The notes: generated by a model from the sequence alone, not told the origin. Positions 48,028-58,770 are shown, counted from the first letter of the stretch. The stretch: 64,000 bases of DNA from Elstera cyanobacteriorum (GCF_002251735.1 NZ_NOXS01000032.1:1-64000); one strand, 5' to 3'. Made by a program: numbers and translations.

Positions 48028-48224
48028 AGCGCACCTCTATCGCCCGAAAGACGAGGGTTTCCCGCCCCACGGCAGGTACCCGACCAATTGGCTCGGACAA
48101 TAGCGGATCGGGCGGCGAATGCAATGTGGGGCGGGCGCATCTCAGCGGGTGACTTCCGGTCCTGCCCTGGGCTAAAAGGAAGCGCTATAGGGCGGATTTC
48201 GCCAGGATATGAGGAACTTCACGG

Positions 48225-49349
48225 ATGCGCGCTCGCCGTTTCGCTTCGGGTCTTCTGGTTTCGGCGCTGTTGGTCGGCGCGGGGGCGGCTTTTGCTGTCG
48301 ATGAAAGCTACAGCGTGTCGGGCATCGTCATCGACAAAACGGCGGCGAATGCCACCCAGGCGCGCGATAGTGGGATCGCCGAAGGGCAGGTGCGGGCTTG
48401 GCGCAAACTGATCGAACGCATTGCCGTTGGCGGCGATACCGCACGGCTGCTCAGCCTGACCGATAAAGATATCGCCCCGCTGCTGGAAGGCTTCGAGGTT
48501 GAACGGGAAACCAGCTCCCCCGTGCGCTACCTCGGCACGCTCACTTACCGCTTTCGCCCGGCTTCGGTCCGCAATCTGATGAAGCAGGCGGGGATTGAGG
48601 AAGTGCGCGGCGCCCCGAAGCCGATGGTGTTGCTGCCGCTGTTCCGCGAAGGCGATAAGGCGATGCTGTGGGAACCAGCGAACCCCTGGCGGCAAGCGCT
48701 GTCGGGCCGTCCGCTGAAAACCGGTCTGGTGCCGCTCGTCCTGCCGCGCGGTGACGAAGCCGATGCCGCCGTGGTGGATCCGACCAACGCCTATGACGCA
48801 ACGCCGCTGAAGCTCGACCCACTGCTGCGGCGTTACGATAGTTTCGACGGGCTGGTTGCGGAATTCGTTGTGGCGGCAGACGGCGGCAGCTTAACGCTGC
48901 GCCGGTCCGGCCAAGCAATCTTCAACGAGCGTTTCGTGCAAAATGTCGGCGAAAACCGCGAGGCCTATTTCGACCGCATCATTACCCGTATGACCGGGGA
49001 GCTTGAGGCGCAGTGGCGTAAGGATAAGGCGGCGCAGGCGGCGGCGAGTGTAGCATCGGGCGATACTGGGACGGTATCTGAAACCCTTGCCGTGAAGGTG
49101 CCCGTGCGCAGCCTGACCGATTGGATCGAGGTCAAGAAGCGCCTCGAAGCCGTTCCGGGCGTCCGGGCGGCGCAGTTGAAGGCGCTTTCCCCGACAGAGG
49201 CGATGATCGACCTGCCGCTGACCGTGGCCGCCGATCAAGCGACCAAGAATCTGGCGCAGCGCGAGTTGAAACTGTCGCAAGATGCCGATGGTTACGTGCT
49301 GCGCTTTACCGGCGGGGCCGCCGCGCCAACGCCCGCGAAGGCACCCTAA
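48225..49349 (+). CDS. DUF2066 family exported protein
   Basis: A 374-residue protein with a signal peptide (cleavage near GAGAAFAVDE, residue 24). It matches the DUF2066 pattern found upstream of the perM-hda genes in Rhodospirillales-type genomes: early SVSGIVIDKTAANATQARD, QVRAWRKLIERIA and VRYLGTLTYRFRP. Function is unknown. GAGGAA precedes the ATG at 8 bases. It is divergent from purM and starts a + strand run through ppx. Confidence 0.78.
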   Translation: MRARRFASGLLVSALLVGAGAAFAVDESYSVSGIVIDKTAANATQARDSGIAEGQVRAWRKLIERIAVGGDTARLLSLTDKDIAPLLEGFEVERETSSPVRYLGTLTYRFRPASVRNLMKQAGIEEVRGAPKPMVLLPLFREGDKAMLWEPANPWRQALSGRPLKTGLVPLVLPRGDEADAAVVDPTNAYDATPLKLDPLLRRYDSFDGLVAEFVVAADGGSLTLRRSGQAIFNERFVQNVGENREAYFDRIITRMTGELEAQWRKDKAAQAAASVASGDTGTVSETLAVKVPVRSLTDWIEVKKRLEAVPGVRAAQLKALSPTEAMIDLPLTVAADQATKNLAQRELKLSQDADGYVLRFTGGAAAPTPAKAP

Positions 49350-49361
49350 CCGGAGCAGGCG

Positions 49362-49952
49362 ATGCCGCCACTGCGGCGCTGGCTTCGGCCTGTCCCGAAC
49401 CTTATCTCCTGCGCCCGCATTCTGCTGGTGCCGGTGACGGTGCTTGCCTTGGTACGCGGCGACTATGATCTTAGCCTCTGGCTATTCATCGTCGCTGGCG
49501 TGTCCGATGCGCTTGACGGCGCCATCGCCCGGCTCGCGCGGGTGCAATCGGTGCTGGGCACTTATCTTGATCCCCTGGCGGATAAGCTGTTGCTGGTCAG
49601 CGTCTATTGGGCCCTATCGGCGCAAGGCTTGCTGATTTGGGCGGTAACGCTGGCGGTTTTGCTGCGCGATGGGATGATTTTGGGGGGCTATCTTTGGTGC
49701 CGGTGGCGGCGCTGGCCCTTCGATATTCAACCGATTTTGATTTCAAAGGTGAATACCTTCTTGCAAGTCTTTGTCGTTGCGTGGATTTTATCGCTAGAAG
49801 CGGGATGGTTGGCACGCATGGTTTCCGCCGCCGCAGCCGACCGTTTGACGCTGTTGCTGGAGGTTGCGATGATCGCAACCACGGTGCTCAGCGGGTTTTT
49901 CTATGCCGGGCGCTGGCACCGGCTCATTCAAGGCGCGAAAGGACGGCTATGA
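49362..49952 (+). CDS. CDP-alcohol phosphatidyltransferase
   Basis: The 196-residue membrane enzyme has the full catalytic motif of the family, DG-x2-AR-x8-G-x3-D-x3-D, in DALDGAIARL through GTYLDPLADK, with basic N-terminal RPVPNLISCARI. Such enzymes make phosphatidylglycerophosphate, cardiolipin or related lipids. Whether it is PgsA or another transferase cannot be decided. It lies 12 bases after the DUF2066 gene and overlaps perM as ATGA. Confidence 0.88.
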   Translation: MPPLRRWLRPVPNLISCARILLVPVTVLALVRGDYDLSLWLFIVAGVSDALDGAIARLARVQSVLGTYLDPLADKLLLVSVYWALSAQGLLIWAVTLAVLLRDGMILGGYLWCRWRRWPFDIQPILISKVNTFLQVFVVAWILSLEAGWLARMVSAAAADRLTLLLEVAMIATTVLSGFFYAGRWHRLIQGAKGRL

Positions 49953-51022
49953 GCGTGCGCGATTGGCGCTGGATCATCGGTTTCGCCGTTCTGGCGGGAC
50001 TCATCGTCTGGCAAATTACCGCCGTGCTATTACCGTTCGTCGCGGGGGCGGGGATCGCCTATTTCCTCGATCCGGTGGTGGATTGGCTGGAGCGGCGGCG
50101 GGTTGGCCGGGCGGTCGGTAGCCTATTGACCATCATTGCCTTTTTTCTGCTGTGCTTTTTGGTGCTGCTGCTGTTCGTGCCGATCATCCAGGTGCAGGCC
50201 GTGGAGCTTGCGCAGCGCTTACCGACCCTCCTGGCCACCGTGCAAGAACGGGCCAATCATTTTCTGGTCGATGCCCAGCGGGAGTTTGGCGTATCGGACG
50301 CCGATTTGCTCGATCTGCGCGCCGCCGCCGGGGCCGATGCGGGCAAAGCCCTGTCCTATGTCGCCCAGTTCGTTGGCAATCTGCTGGTCGGCGGTTTGGC
50401 GGTGGTGAATATCCTATCGCTGGTTTTCGTGACGCCGGTGGTCGCCTTCTACCTGCTGCGCGACTGGGATAAAATCGTTGCCCGCGTCGATTCCTGGCTA
50501 CCGCTCGCGGCGGCGGATACGATCCGGGGACAGGCACGGGAGATTGACGCCATTCTGTCCGGCTTTGCGCGCGGGCAGGCCTTGCTGTGTCTCTCCTTGG
50601 GCATGTTCTATGCCATCGGCCTGCGCGGGGCGGGGTTGGACTTTGGCATTATCGTCGGCCTGCTGGCGGGGCTTTTGTCCTTCATCCCCTTTGTCGGCGT
50701 TTTCGTCGGGGGGGTAACCTCGCTGGGGCTTGCCTTGCTGCAATTCGACAGTTGGGTGCCGATCCTGATCGTCGCCGGGGTGTTTGGTGTCGGGCAAATT
50801 TTGGAAGGCTATGTCTTGCAGCCGTGGTTGGTCGGCGACCGGGTGCGTCTGCATCCGGTGTGGATCATTTTTGCGTTACTGGCGGGGGGCAGCCTATTCG
50901 GTTTCCTCGGCGTGCTGCTGGCCGTGCCGGTGATGGCGGTAATCGGGGTCTTGGCGCGCTTCGGCGTTGGACGTTACCTCGCCTCCAGTCTTTATGATCC
51001 GAACCGCTTGGGGCGTTCATGA
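49949..51022 (+). CDS. PerM/AI-2E family transporter-like membrane protein
   Basis: A 357-residue protein with about eight membrane segments and the family pattern: N-terminal ITAVLLPFVAGAGIAYFLDP, a soluble central region (about 75-150), then LLRDWDKIVARVDSWLP, GFARGQALLCLSLGMFYAIG and the conserved C-terminal segment VLQPWLVGDRVRLHPVWIIF. Family members export quorum signals or act in Na+/H+ exchange; this one's substrate is unknown. The perM-hdaA pairing is conserved in Alphaproteobacteria. Confidence 0.87.
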   Translation: MSVRDWRWIIGFAVLAGLIVWQITAVLLPFVAGAGIAYFLDPVVDWLERRRVGRAVGSLLTIIAFFLLCFLVLLLFVPIIQVQAVELAQRLPTLLATVQERANHFLVDAQREFGVSDADLLDLRAAAGADAGKALSYVAQFVGNLLVGGLAVVNILSLVFVTPVVAFYLLRDWDKIVARVDSWLPLAAADTIRGQAREIDAILSGFARGQALLCLSLGMFYAIGLRGAGLDFGIIVGLLAGLLSFIPFVGVFVGGVTSLGLALLQFDSWVPILIVAGVFGVGQILEGYVLQPWLVGDRVRLHPVWIIFALLAGGSLFGFLGVLLAVPVMAVIGVLARFGVGRYLASSLYDPNRLGRS

Positions 51023-51705
51023 AGCAATTGCCGCTGGCGCTTCAGTTCCGCCCGGCGGTTTCGGCGGAAGATTTTCTGGTGGCGCCCTGCAATGAATTAG
51101 CGGTCGCCTGGATCGACCGCTGGCCCGACTGGCCCGCCCCGGCGCTGTCGCTCTCGGGGCCAGAGGGGGCGGGGAAGTCCCACTTGGCCGCCGTTTGGGC
51201 GGGGCGCAGCGGTGCCACTCCCGCGCGGCCTGGGTTGCTGGTCGATAGCGATGCCCTCGTGCCCCCAGGGGCGCGACTGCTGGTCGATTTGGGAAACGAT
51301 CCCCTACCGGACGCGGCGGCGGAAGAAGCCTGGTTCCATTTTCTCAACCTGCTGCGCGAACGGCGCGGACAGGCGCTGATTGTTTCGCGACTGCCCACCG
51401 CCCGTTGGCCCGTGCGTCTGCCGGATTTAGCATCGCGGTTGGCGGCCCTGCCCCATGTGGACATTGGCCCGCCCGATGATGCGCTGCTATCAGCGCTGCT
51501 GGTAAAGCACCTAGCCGATCAGGGTGCCGCCGTCGATCCTGGGGTTATCGCCTACCTGCTGCCGCGCGTCGGGCGGAGCTTTGCCGCCGTTGCCGCCCTG
51601 GCCCGCGACCTGAACGCAGCCGCCCTGGCCGTCCAAAAACCGATTACTATCGCTCTCGCGCGCCGGGTGCTGAACGATCCCGATGGTTCGGATGGCTTGC
51701 TTTAG
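51019..51705 (+). CDS. hdaA: DnaA-related regulatory inactivator HdaA
   Basis: Hda proteins, bound to the sliding clamp, stimulate DnaA-ATP hydrolysis and limit re-initiation. The 228-residue protein begins [10 protein letters not shown], a clamp-binding-like QLPLxLxF motif, followed by a shortened AAA+ module with Walker [16 protein letters not shown], Walker B-like LLVDLGND and [11 protein letters not shown] (sensor/arginine region). It lacks the DNA-binding domain of DnaA. Overlaps perM as ATGA. Confidence 0.88.
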   Translation: MKQLPLALQFRPAVSAEDFLVAPCNELAVAWIDRWPDWPAPALSLSGPEGAGKSHLAAVWAGRSGATPARPGLLVDSDALVPPGARLLVDLGNDPLPDAAAEEAWFHFLNLLRERRGQALIVSRLPTARWPVRLPDLASRLAALPHVDIGPPDDALLSALLVKHLADQGAAVDPGVIAYLLPRVGRSFAAVAALARDLNAAALAVQKPITIALARRVLNDPDGSDGLL

Positions 51706-51803
51706 CGGCATTGCTTGGGCCGACCGTCATCACTCTGTCATGCTCTGAATGCCATGAGTGTGCTATAGCGCCAATAAAGCCCTGCGACGACAAGAGGATT
51801 GCC

Positions 51804-53972
51804 ATGACCACGGCCCTTCCCGAAACCGCCCCGACGCCGACCGAGATTCTGCCGACCATTGGCAAAGCGTCGCCGCAGCGGTTTATCAACCGTGAACTGT
51901 CGTGGCTGGCGTTCAATCGGCGGGTGCTGGAGGAGGCGGCGAATGTCCGTCAGCCGCTGCTGGAACGGTTGCGCTTTCTGTCGATTTCCGAAGCGAACCT
52001 CGACGAATTCTTCATGGTCCGCGTTGCCGGGCTGGAGGGGCAGGTCGCGGCAGGGGTTTCCGGCGTTAGCCAGGATGGGCTGACCCCCGCCCAGCAGCTT
52101 GCCGATCTTCGCGAAGCCGTGCGCGCCTTGACCGATACGCAGGAAGCCACGTGGCAGACCTTGCGCGACGAAATGGCGGCCGCTGGGATCACCCTGGCCG
52201 ACCCGGATGCGCTAACCGCCGAAGAACGGGCTTGGGCTTCGGCTTATTTCGACGAGCAGATTTTCGCCGTCATGACGCCGATGGCGATTGATCCGGCGCA
52301 CCCGTTCCCGTTCATCCCGAATCGCGGTTCGGCGATGGTCATTCAGATGGTCCGCCCAACCGATGGCAAGGTGATGCGCGCGCTGCTGCCACAACCGGCG
52401 CAGATTCGTCGCTTCATTCAAATGCCGACCAGCGGCGGGATTCGGTTCCTGGCGGTCGAAGATTTGATCGGCCTGTTCCTCGACCGGCTGTTCCCCGGCT
52501 TCGAGATTCTGGCGAAGGGCCTGTTCCGCATCAACCGCGACAGCGAAATGGAAATCGACGAGGAGGCGGAAGATCTCGTTCGCCTGTTCGAATCGGCCCT
52601 GAAGCGCCGCCGTCGCGGCTCGGTGATCCGGCTGGTCGTCAATGCGGGAATGCCGGAAGATTTGCGCGCTTTCGTCATCGAACAGCTCGCCGTCGCCCAT
52701 GCAGATGTTTTCGATACCTCTGCCATCGTCGGGCTGGCCGATGTGAAGCAGATGATTGTCGATGAACGGCCCGATCTGCTGTTCCCGCCGTATCACGCCC
52801 GCTTCCCGGAGCGCATCCGCGATTTCGGCGGCGACTGTTTTGCCGCGATCCGCCAAAAGGATATCGTTGTCCATCATCCGTATGAGAGTTTTGACGTGGT
52901 GGTGCAGTTCTTGCTGCAAGCGGCGCGCGATCCGGCGGTGATTGCGATTAAACAGACGCTCTATCGCACGTCGGACAATAGCCCCATCGTCCGCGCCCTG
53001 GTGGAAGCGGCGGAAGCGGGCAAGTCCGTCACGGCGCTGGTGGAACTGAAGGCCCGCTTCGACGAAGAAGCCAATATCCGCTGGGCACGCGATCTGGAGC
53101 GTGCGGGCGCGCAGGTGGTCTATGGGTTCATCGACCTCAAAACCCACGCCAAAGTATCGTTGGTCGTGCGCCGCGAAGGCGGCGAGTTGCGCTCCTACGT
53201 GCATTTTGGCACGGGCAACTATCACCCGATCACGGCGAAGGTTTACACAGACCTCTCGTTCTTTACCTGCGATCCGGTGCTCTGCCGCGATGCGACGCGC
53301 GTTTTCAATTTCATGACCGGCTATGCCAATCCCGACCGGCTGGAAAAGATCGCCATCGCGCCGCTGACCATTCGCCCGGCGCTATTGAAGTATATTCAGC
53401 ACGAAATCGATTGCGCCCATGCAGGCCGCCCAGCCGCGATTTGGGCGAAGATGAATGCCCTGGTCGATCCCGAGATCATTGATGCGCTGTACCGCGCCAG
53501 CGATGCCGGGGTGAAGGTGGAGTTGGTGATCCGGGGTATCTGCTGCCTACGCCCTGGCGTGCCGGGCCTGTCGGAGAATATCCGCGTTCGCTCTATCGTC
53601 GGGCGGTTCTTGGAGCATAGCCGCGTTGTTTGCTTTGGCAATGGGCACGAGCTGCCGTCGCGCTACGCCAAAGTCTTCATCTCGTCGGCGGATTGGATGC
53701 CGCGTAATCTCGATTGGCGGGTTGAAACCCTGGTGCCGATCGAAACGCCGACCGTGCATCAGCAAATCCTCGATCAGATCATGGCGGCCAATCTGAAAGA
53801 TCAAGCCCAAACCTGGTTCTTGCAGCCGGATGGCAGCTATGTCCGTCCGCCGGAATCTTTGGATGGATTCTCGGCCCATACCTTCTTTATGACCAATCCT
53901 AGCCTATCCGGGCGCGGATCGGGCCAACGCCGGGCGACGCAACCGCGCGCCCGCCAGAAGCCGAAGGACTGA
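51804..53972 (+). CDS. ppk1: Polyphosphate kinase 1
   Basis: Makes polyphosphate reversibly from ATP. The 722-residue protein begins its family region at [20 protein letters not shown], then [19 protein letters not shown]. The phospholipase D-like catalytic half shows [40 protein letters not shown] and [19 protein letters not shown] with the phospho-acceptor His region. ATG 51804 has GAGG upstream; an in-frame start at 51711 has no counterpart in the family. ppx follows after 12 bases. Confidence 0.95.
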   Translation: MTTALPETAPTPTEILPTIGKASPQRFINRELSWLAFNRRVLEEAANVRQPLLERLRFLSISEANLDEFFMVRVAGLEGQVAAGVSGVSQDGLTPAQQLADLREAVRALTDTQEATWQTLRDEMAAAGITLADPDALTAEERAWASAYFDEQIFAVMTPMAIDPAHPFPFIPNRGSAMVIQMVRPTDGKVMRALLPQPAQIRRFIQMPTSGGIRFLAVEDLIGLFLDRLFPGFEILAKGLFRINRDSEMEIDEEAEDLVRLFESALKRRRRGSVIRLVVNAGMPEDLRAFVIEQLAVAHADVFDTSAIVGLADVKQMIVDERPDLLFPPYHARFPERIRDFGGDCFAAIRQKDIVVHHPYESFDVVVQFLLQAARDPAVIAIKQTLYRTSDNSPIVRALVEAAEAGKSVTALVELKARFDEEANIRWARDLERAGAQVVYGFIDLKTHAKVSLVVRREGGELRSYVHFGTGNYHPITAKVYTDLSFFTCDPVLCRDATRVFNFMTGYANPDRLEKIAIAPLTIRPALLKYIQHEIDCAHAGRPAAIWAKMNALVDPEIIDALYRASDAGVKVELVIRGICCLRPGVPGLSENIRVRSIVGRFLEHSRVVCFGNGHELPSRYAKVFISSADWMPRNLDWRVETLVPIETPTVHQQILDQIMAANLKDQAQTWFLQPDGSYVRPPESLDGFSAHTFFMTNPSLSGRGSGQRRATQPRARQKPKD

Positions 53973-53984
53973 GTGTCGCGCTAG

Positions 53985-55475
53985 ATGCCTACCTCAAAAC
54001 GCATCGCCATTATCGATATCGGGTCAAACTCCTGCCGTTTGGTCGTTTACCGCGATAGCTCGCGGGCGCCGCTGACGTTGTTTAACGAGAAGGTGATGTG
54101 TGGCCTGGGGCGGGGCATTACCGCCACCGGGCGGCTGAACCCGGAAGGCCGCCGCAGCGCCATTGCCAACCTCGGGCGCTTCAAGGCGCTGACCCAGGCG
54201 ATGAACGTCTGCGAGACGCTGATTTACGCGACGGCGGCAACCCGCGATGCGGAGGATGGCCCGAGTTTCGTTGCGGAGGCGGAGCGGGTGATGGGCCTGC
54301 CGGTGACGGTAATCCCAGGGGATGAAGAGGCGCGCCTATCGGCCCTTGGCGTCCTGTCGGCGATCCCAGAGGCCGAGGGCGTCGTTGGCGATCTCGGCGG
54401 CGGCAGCCTTGAGCTGATCGATGTGTCGCGCGGCACGCTGGGGGATCGTATCTCCCTTCCCATCGGCCCTTTGCGCATGATGGATGCGGCGGAAAATTCC
54501 GTGCGGCGTGGGGCGGGGCTGATCAAGAAAGCTCTGCAGGGCGTCGAGTGGCTGCCCCGCTTGGAGGGGCGCGATTTCTATGCCGTGGGTGGTGCTTGGC
54601 GCACGCTGGCGCGGATGATGATGGAGCAGCGGCATTATCCGCTGCATATCATCCACCATTACAGCGTTCCGGCGGCAACGGCGGCTAGTTTTTTCCAGCG
54701 CATTCACCGGATGGACCGCGATACGATCCGCCGCCGTCCCGATGTATCGCGCCGCCGGGCCGATACGCTGCCCTGGGCCGCGCTGATCTACGAACAATTA
54801 TTCGCGCTGGCAAAACCGGCCAATATCATTTTTTCGGCGGCGGGGCTGCGCGAAGGCGCGCTCTATGACCGGCTGCATCCTGCAGTGCGCGGCACCGACC
54901 CGCTGATGGCAAGCTGCGAAACTCTGGTCGGTGATAGCCGCTTTGCCCTAGCCCATACCGAACTGCTGCGTTTTGTCGCCCCGCTGCTGCCGAAGGACGA
55001 TGCCCGGCTGCTGCGCCTGACCGAAGCGGCCTGCCGCCTGTCAGATATCGCTTGGACGGAACATCCCGATTACCGCGTTGCCCTTGCCTATCGCCGGGTG
55101 TTGCAGGCGCAATTGACCGGCATCGACCACGCGGGCCGGGCTTTTCTGGCAGCCGCAATTGCCCTGCGCTACGGCGCCAGCCGCGATGCCCTGCCGGATA
55201 CGATTCCGGCGCAACTGCTTACGCCGCAGGAACTGCGGGTCGCCAGCGCGGTCGGTGTTGCGCTACGGCTTGGGTATCTTCTGTCTGGCGGGGCGCCGGG
55301 GGTGTTGGACCACGTTTCCCTAAGCGTCGATGCCGATCTCCTGACGCTCTCGCTGCCGACCGACGGTTCGGTGGTGCTGGGCGACGCAGTGCATCGGCGG
55401 ATCGAGGCGCTGGGGAAGATTTTGGAGGCGGCAACCCGCATCGTCCCGGAAACCGGCGTCGTTCCGGCGAAATAA
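53985..55475 (+). CDS. ppx: Exopolyphosphatase / pppGpp phosphohydrolase
   Basis: Removes terminal phosphates from polyphosphate, opposing Ppk1 in the same operon, and may act on pppGpp. The 496-residue protein has the ASKHA motifs IAIIDIGSNSCRLVVY, the acidic VGDLGGGSLELIDV and FSAAGLREGALYDRL, with a C-terminal HD-like extension. The N-terminal half is the ASKHA Ppx/GppA fold. It ends exactly one base before the convergent thiQ stop codon. Confidence 0.93.
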   Translation: MPTSKRIAIIDIGSNSCRLVVYRDSSRAPLTLFNEKVMCGLGRGITATGRLNPEGRRSAIANLGRFKALTQAMNVCETLIYATAATRDAEDGPSFVAEAERVMGLPVTVIPGDEEARLSALGVLSAIPEAEGVVGDLGGGSLELIDVSRGTLGDRISLPIGPLRMMDAAENSVRRGAGLIKKALQGVEWLPRLEGRDFYAVGGAWRTLARMMMEQRHYPLHIIHHYSVPAATAASFFQRIHRMDRDTIRRRPDVSRRRADTLPWAALIYEQLFALAKPANIIFSAAGLREGALYDRLHPAVRGTDPLMASCETLVGDSRFALAHTELLRFVAPLLPKDDARLLRLTEAACRLSDIAWTEHPDYRVALAYRRVLQAQLTGIDHAGRAFLAAAIALRYGASRDALPDTIPAQLLTPQELRVASAVGVALRLGYLLSGGAPGVLDHVSLSVDADLLTLSLPTDGSVVLGDAVHRRIEALGKILEAATRIVPETGVVPAK

Positions 55476-56192
55476 TCAACTTTCGCCCAGATAGGCAGTC
55501 AACCCTGGCAGATCGGTACGGGCGAGCAGACTCTCCGTTGCCTCGAACGCCCGAATCTGCCCGGCTTCCAGATAGGCGGAGAGGCGGGCCGCTTGTCGGG
55601 CCTCATCGGGGTGATGGCTGACCAGCAGCACCGTCAGCCCGTGCGCCCGGCGTAGCCCGTCGATCAAGCCGAGCATCTCCCGCCGTTGGGCGGGGCCGAG
55701 GGCAGCGAAAGGTTCGTCCAGCAAAAGGATCGGGCAGGTTGGGGCGCGGACCAGCGCCCGGGCCAGGGCGACGCGCTGGCGCTGCCCGCCCGACAGGTCG
55801 CGGGCCGGGCGTTTGTCGAACCCCGCCAACCCGACTTGCCCGAGGGCGGTTGCTGCAACCGCTTCGGCCGCGGTCCCGCTGGTTTTGCCGGGCAGCAAGC
55901 CCAGGCGGACGTTGGTGCCGCAGTCGAGATGGTCAAAGAGGTTATTCTCTTGGAAGACGCTGGTAACGGGCCTCCGGGCCGGGGGCAGCCCATTGACCGG
56001 CGTGCCGAGCAGGCGGATGCTCCCGCTCTCCGGCGTTTCAAACCCGGCGATCAGGTTCAGCAAGGTCGATTTCCCAGCGCCACTGGGGCCGATCAGGGCG
56101 ACAAAATCCCCCGCGTCGATCCGCAGATCGAAGCGCATTTTCATGGTTTCGTAGGTGAAGCGCAGGTCTTGCACCTCAAGCGCGGCGGTCAC
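55476..56192 (-). CDS. thiQ: Thiamine ABC transporter ATP-binding protein
   Basis: ATPase subunit of the ThiBPQ importer for thiamine and its phosphates. The 238-residue protein has Walker A LIGPSGAGKSTLLNLIAG, the Q-loop FQENNLFDHL, signature LSGGQRQRVALARALV, Walker B ILLLDEPFAALGP and the H-loop VLLVSHHPDEA. GTG 56192 is chosen because it gives the family N-terminus; it overlaps thiP by 17 bases. A longer frame exists upstream within thiP. Confidence 0.93.
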   Translation of the reverse strand: MTAALEVQDLRFTYETMKMRFDLRIDAGDFVALIGPSGAGKSTLLNLIAGFETPESGSIRLLGTPVNGLPPARRPVTSVFQENNLFDHLDCGTNVRLGLLPGKTSGTAAEAVAATALGQVGLAGFDKRPARDLSGGQRQRVALARALVRAPTCPILLLDEPFAALGPAQRREMLGLIDGLRRAHGLTVLLVSHHPDEARQAARLSAYLEAGQIRAFEATESLLARTDLPGLTAYLGES

Positions 56193-57756
56193 GGCCCAAT
56201 CCTTTTTCAATGCCCCAAAAGACAACAAAACCGAGCAGTAGCAAGAACAGCGCAATCACAGCGGCTTCGTCAAACCGATAACTGCCCATCCGGCTGAACA
56301 GCAGCAGCGGCAGGGCGGCGGTATCGCTCGCCCCGAACAGGGCCACGGCGCCAAAATCCCCCAAAGATAGGGCTGCGGCCAAGGCCAGCGCAGTCACCAA
56401 GGCCCGGCGCAAAACGGGAAAATCGACTAGGCGAAAGCGCTGCCAGCCGCGTAAGCCCAGCGCGGCGCAGAGCCGGTCGTGGCGGGCGGCGGCCTCTGCC
56501 ACGGCGGGCGTTAGGGCGCGTAGCGTATAGGGGAGGGCCATCAGCGTCGCCAAAGCAATCGTCAGTGCAACCGCAACCCAGGGCGCCAAGACTAGGGGGC
56601 GGAACAGAATGAACCAGCCTGTGCCGATGACGATGGGTGGCAGGGCCAGCGGTAGCGTCCCCAGCCCCGCCACCAACCTGCGCAGCCGGGTAGGCAGGCG
56701 CCGCGCCCCCAGCAAAAGCCCAAGCGCACCGAGGACAGCAAGGGGGGCTGCCAGGGCAGTGAGGCGGAGGGAATTTAGCGCTGCCGTCCAAAGATCAGCC
56801 TCCCACAGTACCGCCAGGATCGGACCGCGTAGCCCGCCGTGGATCAGGCCGAGCAGCGGCCCGCCGATGAAGAGCAATGCCCCGCCAAGCCAGAAGCTAT
56901 CGAGAATCCGCGTGCGCCAGAGGTGACGATCGGGCCGCGCCCCATTCCGCCCCGGCCCCAGGCTCAGCGGCACGGCGGGCGGGGTCAGGCGCACCAGCAG
57001 GCCACCAACGCCGATGCACAGCAGAGTTTGCAGGAGCGCTAGAATAGCCGCCCGGCTGGGGTCGAAGTCGAGCCGCAAGGCTTCATAGAGGGCCACTTCC
57101 AGCGTCGTGGCGCGCGGCCCGCCGCCGAGGGCGAGAACGATGGTAAAACTGCCGCTACACAGAAGGAAAATCAGCGCGGCAACGCTAGGCAGGCTGCGGC
57201 GCAGCACCGGCCAATCGATCCAGCGGAACACCTGCGCCGGCGAAAACCCGAGCTGCGCCGCCAGCCGCCAGCTTTCCCCCGGCACGGCCTCCAGCGGGCG
57301 CAGGAGGATACGCACGGCGAGTGGCAGATTGAAAAACACATGGGCCAGGAGAATCCCGCCGAGGCCGTAGATCGGTGGCATCTCGCCCCCCAATGTCGCG
57401 ACCGCCGAGGCGACCCAGCCCGTGCGGCCATAGAGCGCCACCAGGGCCAGCACGCCCACAAGCGCCGGCAGCAGCAGCGGAACCCCCAGCATCTGCACGA
57501 TCAGCCCCCGTCCCGGAAAGGCGGGTCGGCGCGCCAGTGCCCGCGCCACCGGCACGGCCCCCAGCAGCGAGAGCAGCGTCGAGAGCGCCGCCTGCCCAAG
57601 CGTAAACAGAAGCACCCGGTGCAGATAGGCATCGTGGAGAACGGTGGCGAGGCTTTCGGCAAAGCCCCGCTCCCCCGTCATCCCGAGGAATAGTACCGGG
57701 CCGATACCGGCGATCAAGGCCGCCAGCACGAGGGTTGCGCAGACGAGCGCAAGCAT
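56176..57756 (-). CDS. thiP: Thiamine ABC transporter permease
   Basis: A 526-residue permease made of two fused six-helix halves, as is typical of ThiP and related iron permeases. Each half has an EAA-like coupling motif (LEAVPGESWRLAAQLGFSP and AARHDRLCAALGLRGWQRFR). It forms the membrane channel for ThiB-delivered thiamine. The ATG at 57756 lies 12 bases after thiB. All three subunits are encoded in order thiB-thiP-thiQ under the riboswitch. Confidence 0.93.
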   Translation of the reverse strand: MLALVCATLVLAALIAGIGPVLFLGMTGERGFAESLATVLHDAYLHRVLLFTLGQAALSTLLSLLGAVPVARALARRPAFPGRGLIVQMLGVPLLLPALVGVLALVALYGRTGWVASAVATLGGEMPPIYGLGGILLAHVFFNLPLAVRILLRPLEAVPGESWRLAAQLGFSPAQVFRWIDWPVLRRSLPSVAALIFLLCSGSFTIVLALGGGPRATTLEVALYEALRLDFDPSRAAILALLQTLLCIGVGGLLVRLTPPAVPLSLGPGRNGARPDRHLWRTRILDSFWLGGALLFIGGPLLGLIHGGLRGPILAVLWEADLWTAALNSLRLTALAAPLAVLGALGLLLGARRLPTRLRRLVAGLGTLPLALPPIVIGTGWFILFRPLVLAPWVAVALTIALATLMALPYTLRALTPAVAEAAARHDRLCAALGLRGWQRFRLVDFPVLRRALVTALALAAALSLGDFGAVALFGASDTAALPLLLFSRMGSYRFDEAAVIALFLLLLGFVVFWGIEKGLGRDRRA

Positions 57757-57768
57757 GGCGCGGGTAGC

Positions 57769-58764
57769 TTACTGGGCCAGCGCCTTCAGCCATTCGTCGG
57801 TCCAGGCCTTACGGTTTTTGGCGACCTGATCGGCGGGCAACAGCAAGGTCTTTTCGGGCTTCGGCAGGGTCTTGAAGGCGTCGGGCTGCGGCGCGCTAGC
57901 GGTGACCGGGTACATCCAGTTCGTCGTCGGCAAAATGCCCTGGGCTTTATCGCTCAAGAGGAAGGCCAGGAACTGCTTTGAAAGCGCTGCCTGTTTGCTG
58001 GTCTTGGTCGCGGCGGCGACTTCGATCTGTGGGTAATGGCCTTCGCTGAAGATCGCCGCCGCATACCGGTCAGTCTTTTCTTCGATCAGGTGATAGGCGG
58101 GCGAGGTGGTGTAGGAGAGGACCATCGGCGCCTCGCCCTTGGTGAACAGACTATAGGCGTCGCCCCAGCTTTTCGTCGTGGTTAGAATGCGGCCACGCAG
58201 TTTGCTCCACGCCTCGGGCGCCGCATCGCCATAGACGGCTTTCACCCAGAGCAGTAGGCCGAGACCGGGGGTGGAGGTGCGCGGGTCTTGGATGACGATC
58301 TTCTGCTTCGGGTCGCCCTCCACCAATTCTTTCAGGCTTTTCGGCGGCGTCGGCAGCGCCTTGGTATCATAGACCACGGCGAACGCGCCGTAATCGAACG
58401 GCACGAAGGTCGCATCATCCCAGGCGACGGGCAGGGCGAGGGAATTGGTATCGATCCCATGCGGCGCAAACAGGCCGGTCGCGGCAGCCTCCACCGTCAA
58501 ATTCTGATCGAGACCGACGACGACATCCGCCTTGGTCGCCGTGCCTTCGAGCCGCAGGCGGGTGAGGAGGGCCACCCCGTCATCAACCCCAACGAAAGTG
58601 AGTGTGCAGCCGCAGTTTTCCTCAAAAGCCGCCTTCAACTTTGGCCCCGGACCCCATTTGGAGGCAAAGCCGGAATAGGTATAGACGGTCACTTCCGGCT
58701 TTTGCGCGGCGGCGGGCAGGGCGAGAAGGGAAGCAGCGAATAGCGAGCGCAGCAGAAGGTTCAT
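57769..58764 (-). CDS. thiB: Thiamine-binding periplasmic protein
   Basis: Substrate-binding subunit of the thiamine importer. The 331-residue protein has a signal peptide ([18 protein letters not shown], cleaved near residue 21), then the ThiB pattern [41 protein letters not shown] and the ligand-site regions [33 protein letters not shown] and [21 protein letters not shown] precedes the ATG and can be masked by the upstream hairpin. Confidence 0.94.
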   Translation of the reverse strand: MNLLLRSLFAASLLALPAAAQKPEVTVYTYSGFASKWGPGPKLKAAFEENCGCTLTFVGVDDGVALLTRLRLEGTATKADVVVGLDQNLTVEAAATGLFAPHGIDTNSLALPVAWDDATFVPFDYGAFAVVYDTKALPTPPKSLKELVEGDPKQKIVIQDPRTSTPGLGLLLWVKAVYGDAAPEAWSKLRGRILTTTKSWGDAYSLFTKGEAPMVLSYTTSPAYHLIEEKTDRYAAAIFSEGHYPQIEVAAATKTSKQAALSKQFLAFLLSDKAQGILPTTNWMYPVTASAPQPDAFKTLPKPEKTLLLPADQVAKNRKAWTDEWLKALAQ

Positions 58765-58770
58765 GTCTCT

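Noticed and set aside
51711-51803. Longer N-terminus for polyphosphate kinase
   Set aside because: The extra 31 residues are Cys-rich and unlike the family, whereas ATG 51804 has a ribosome site at proper distance.
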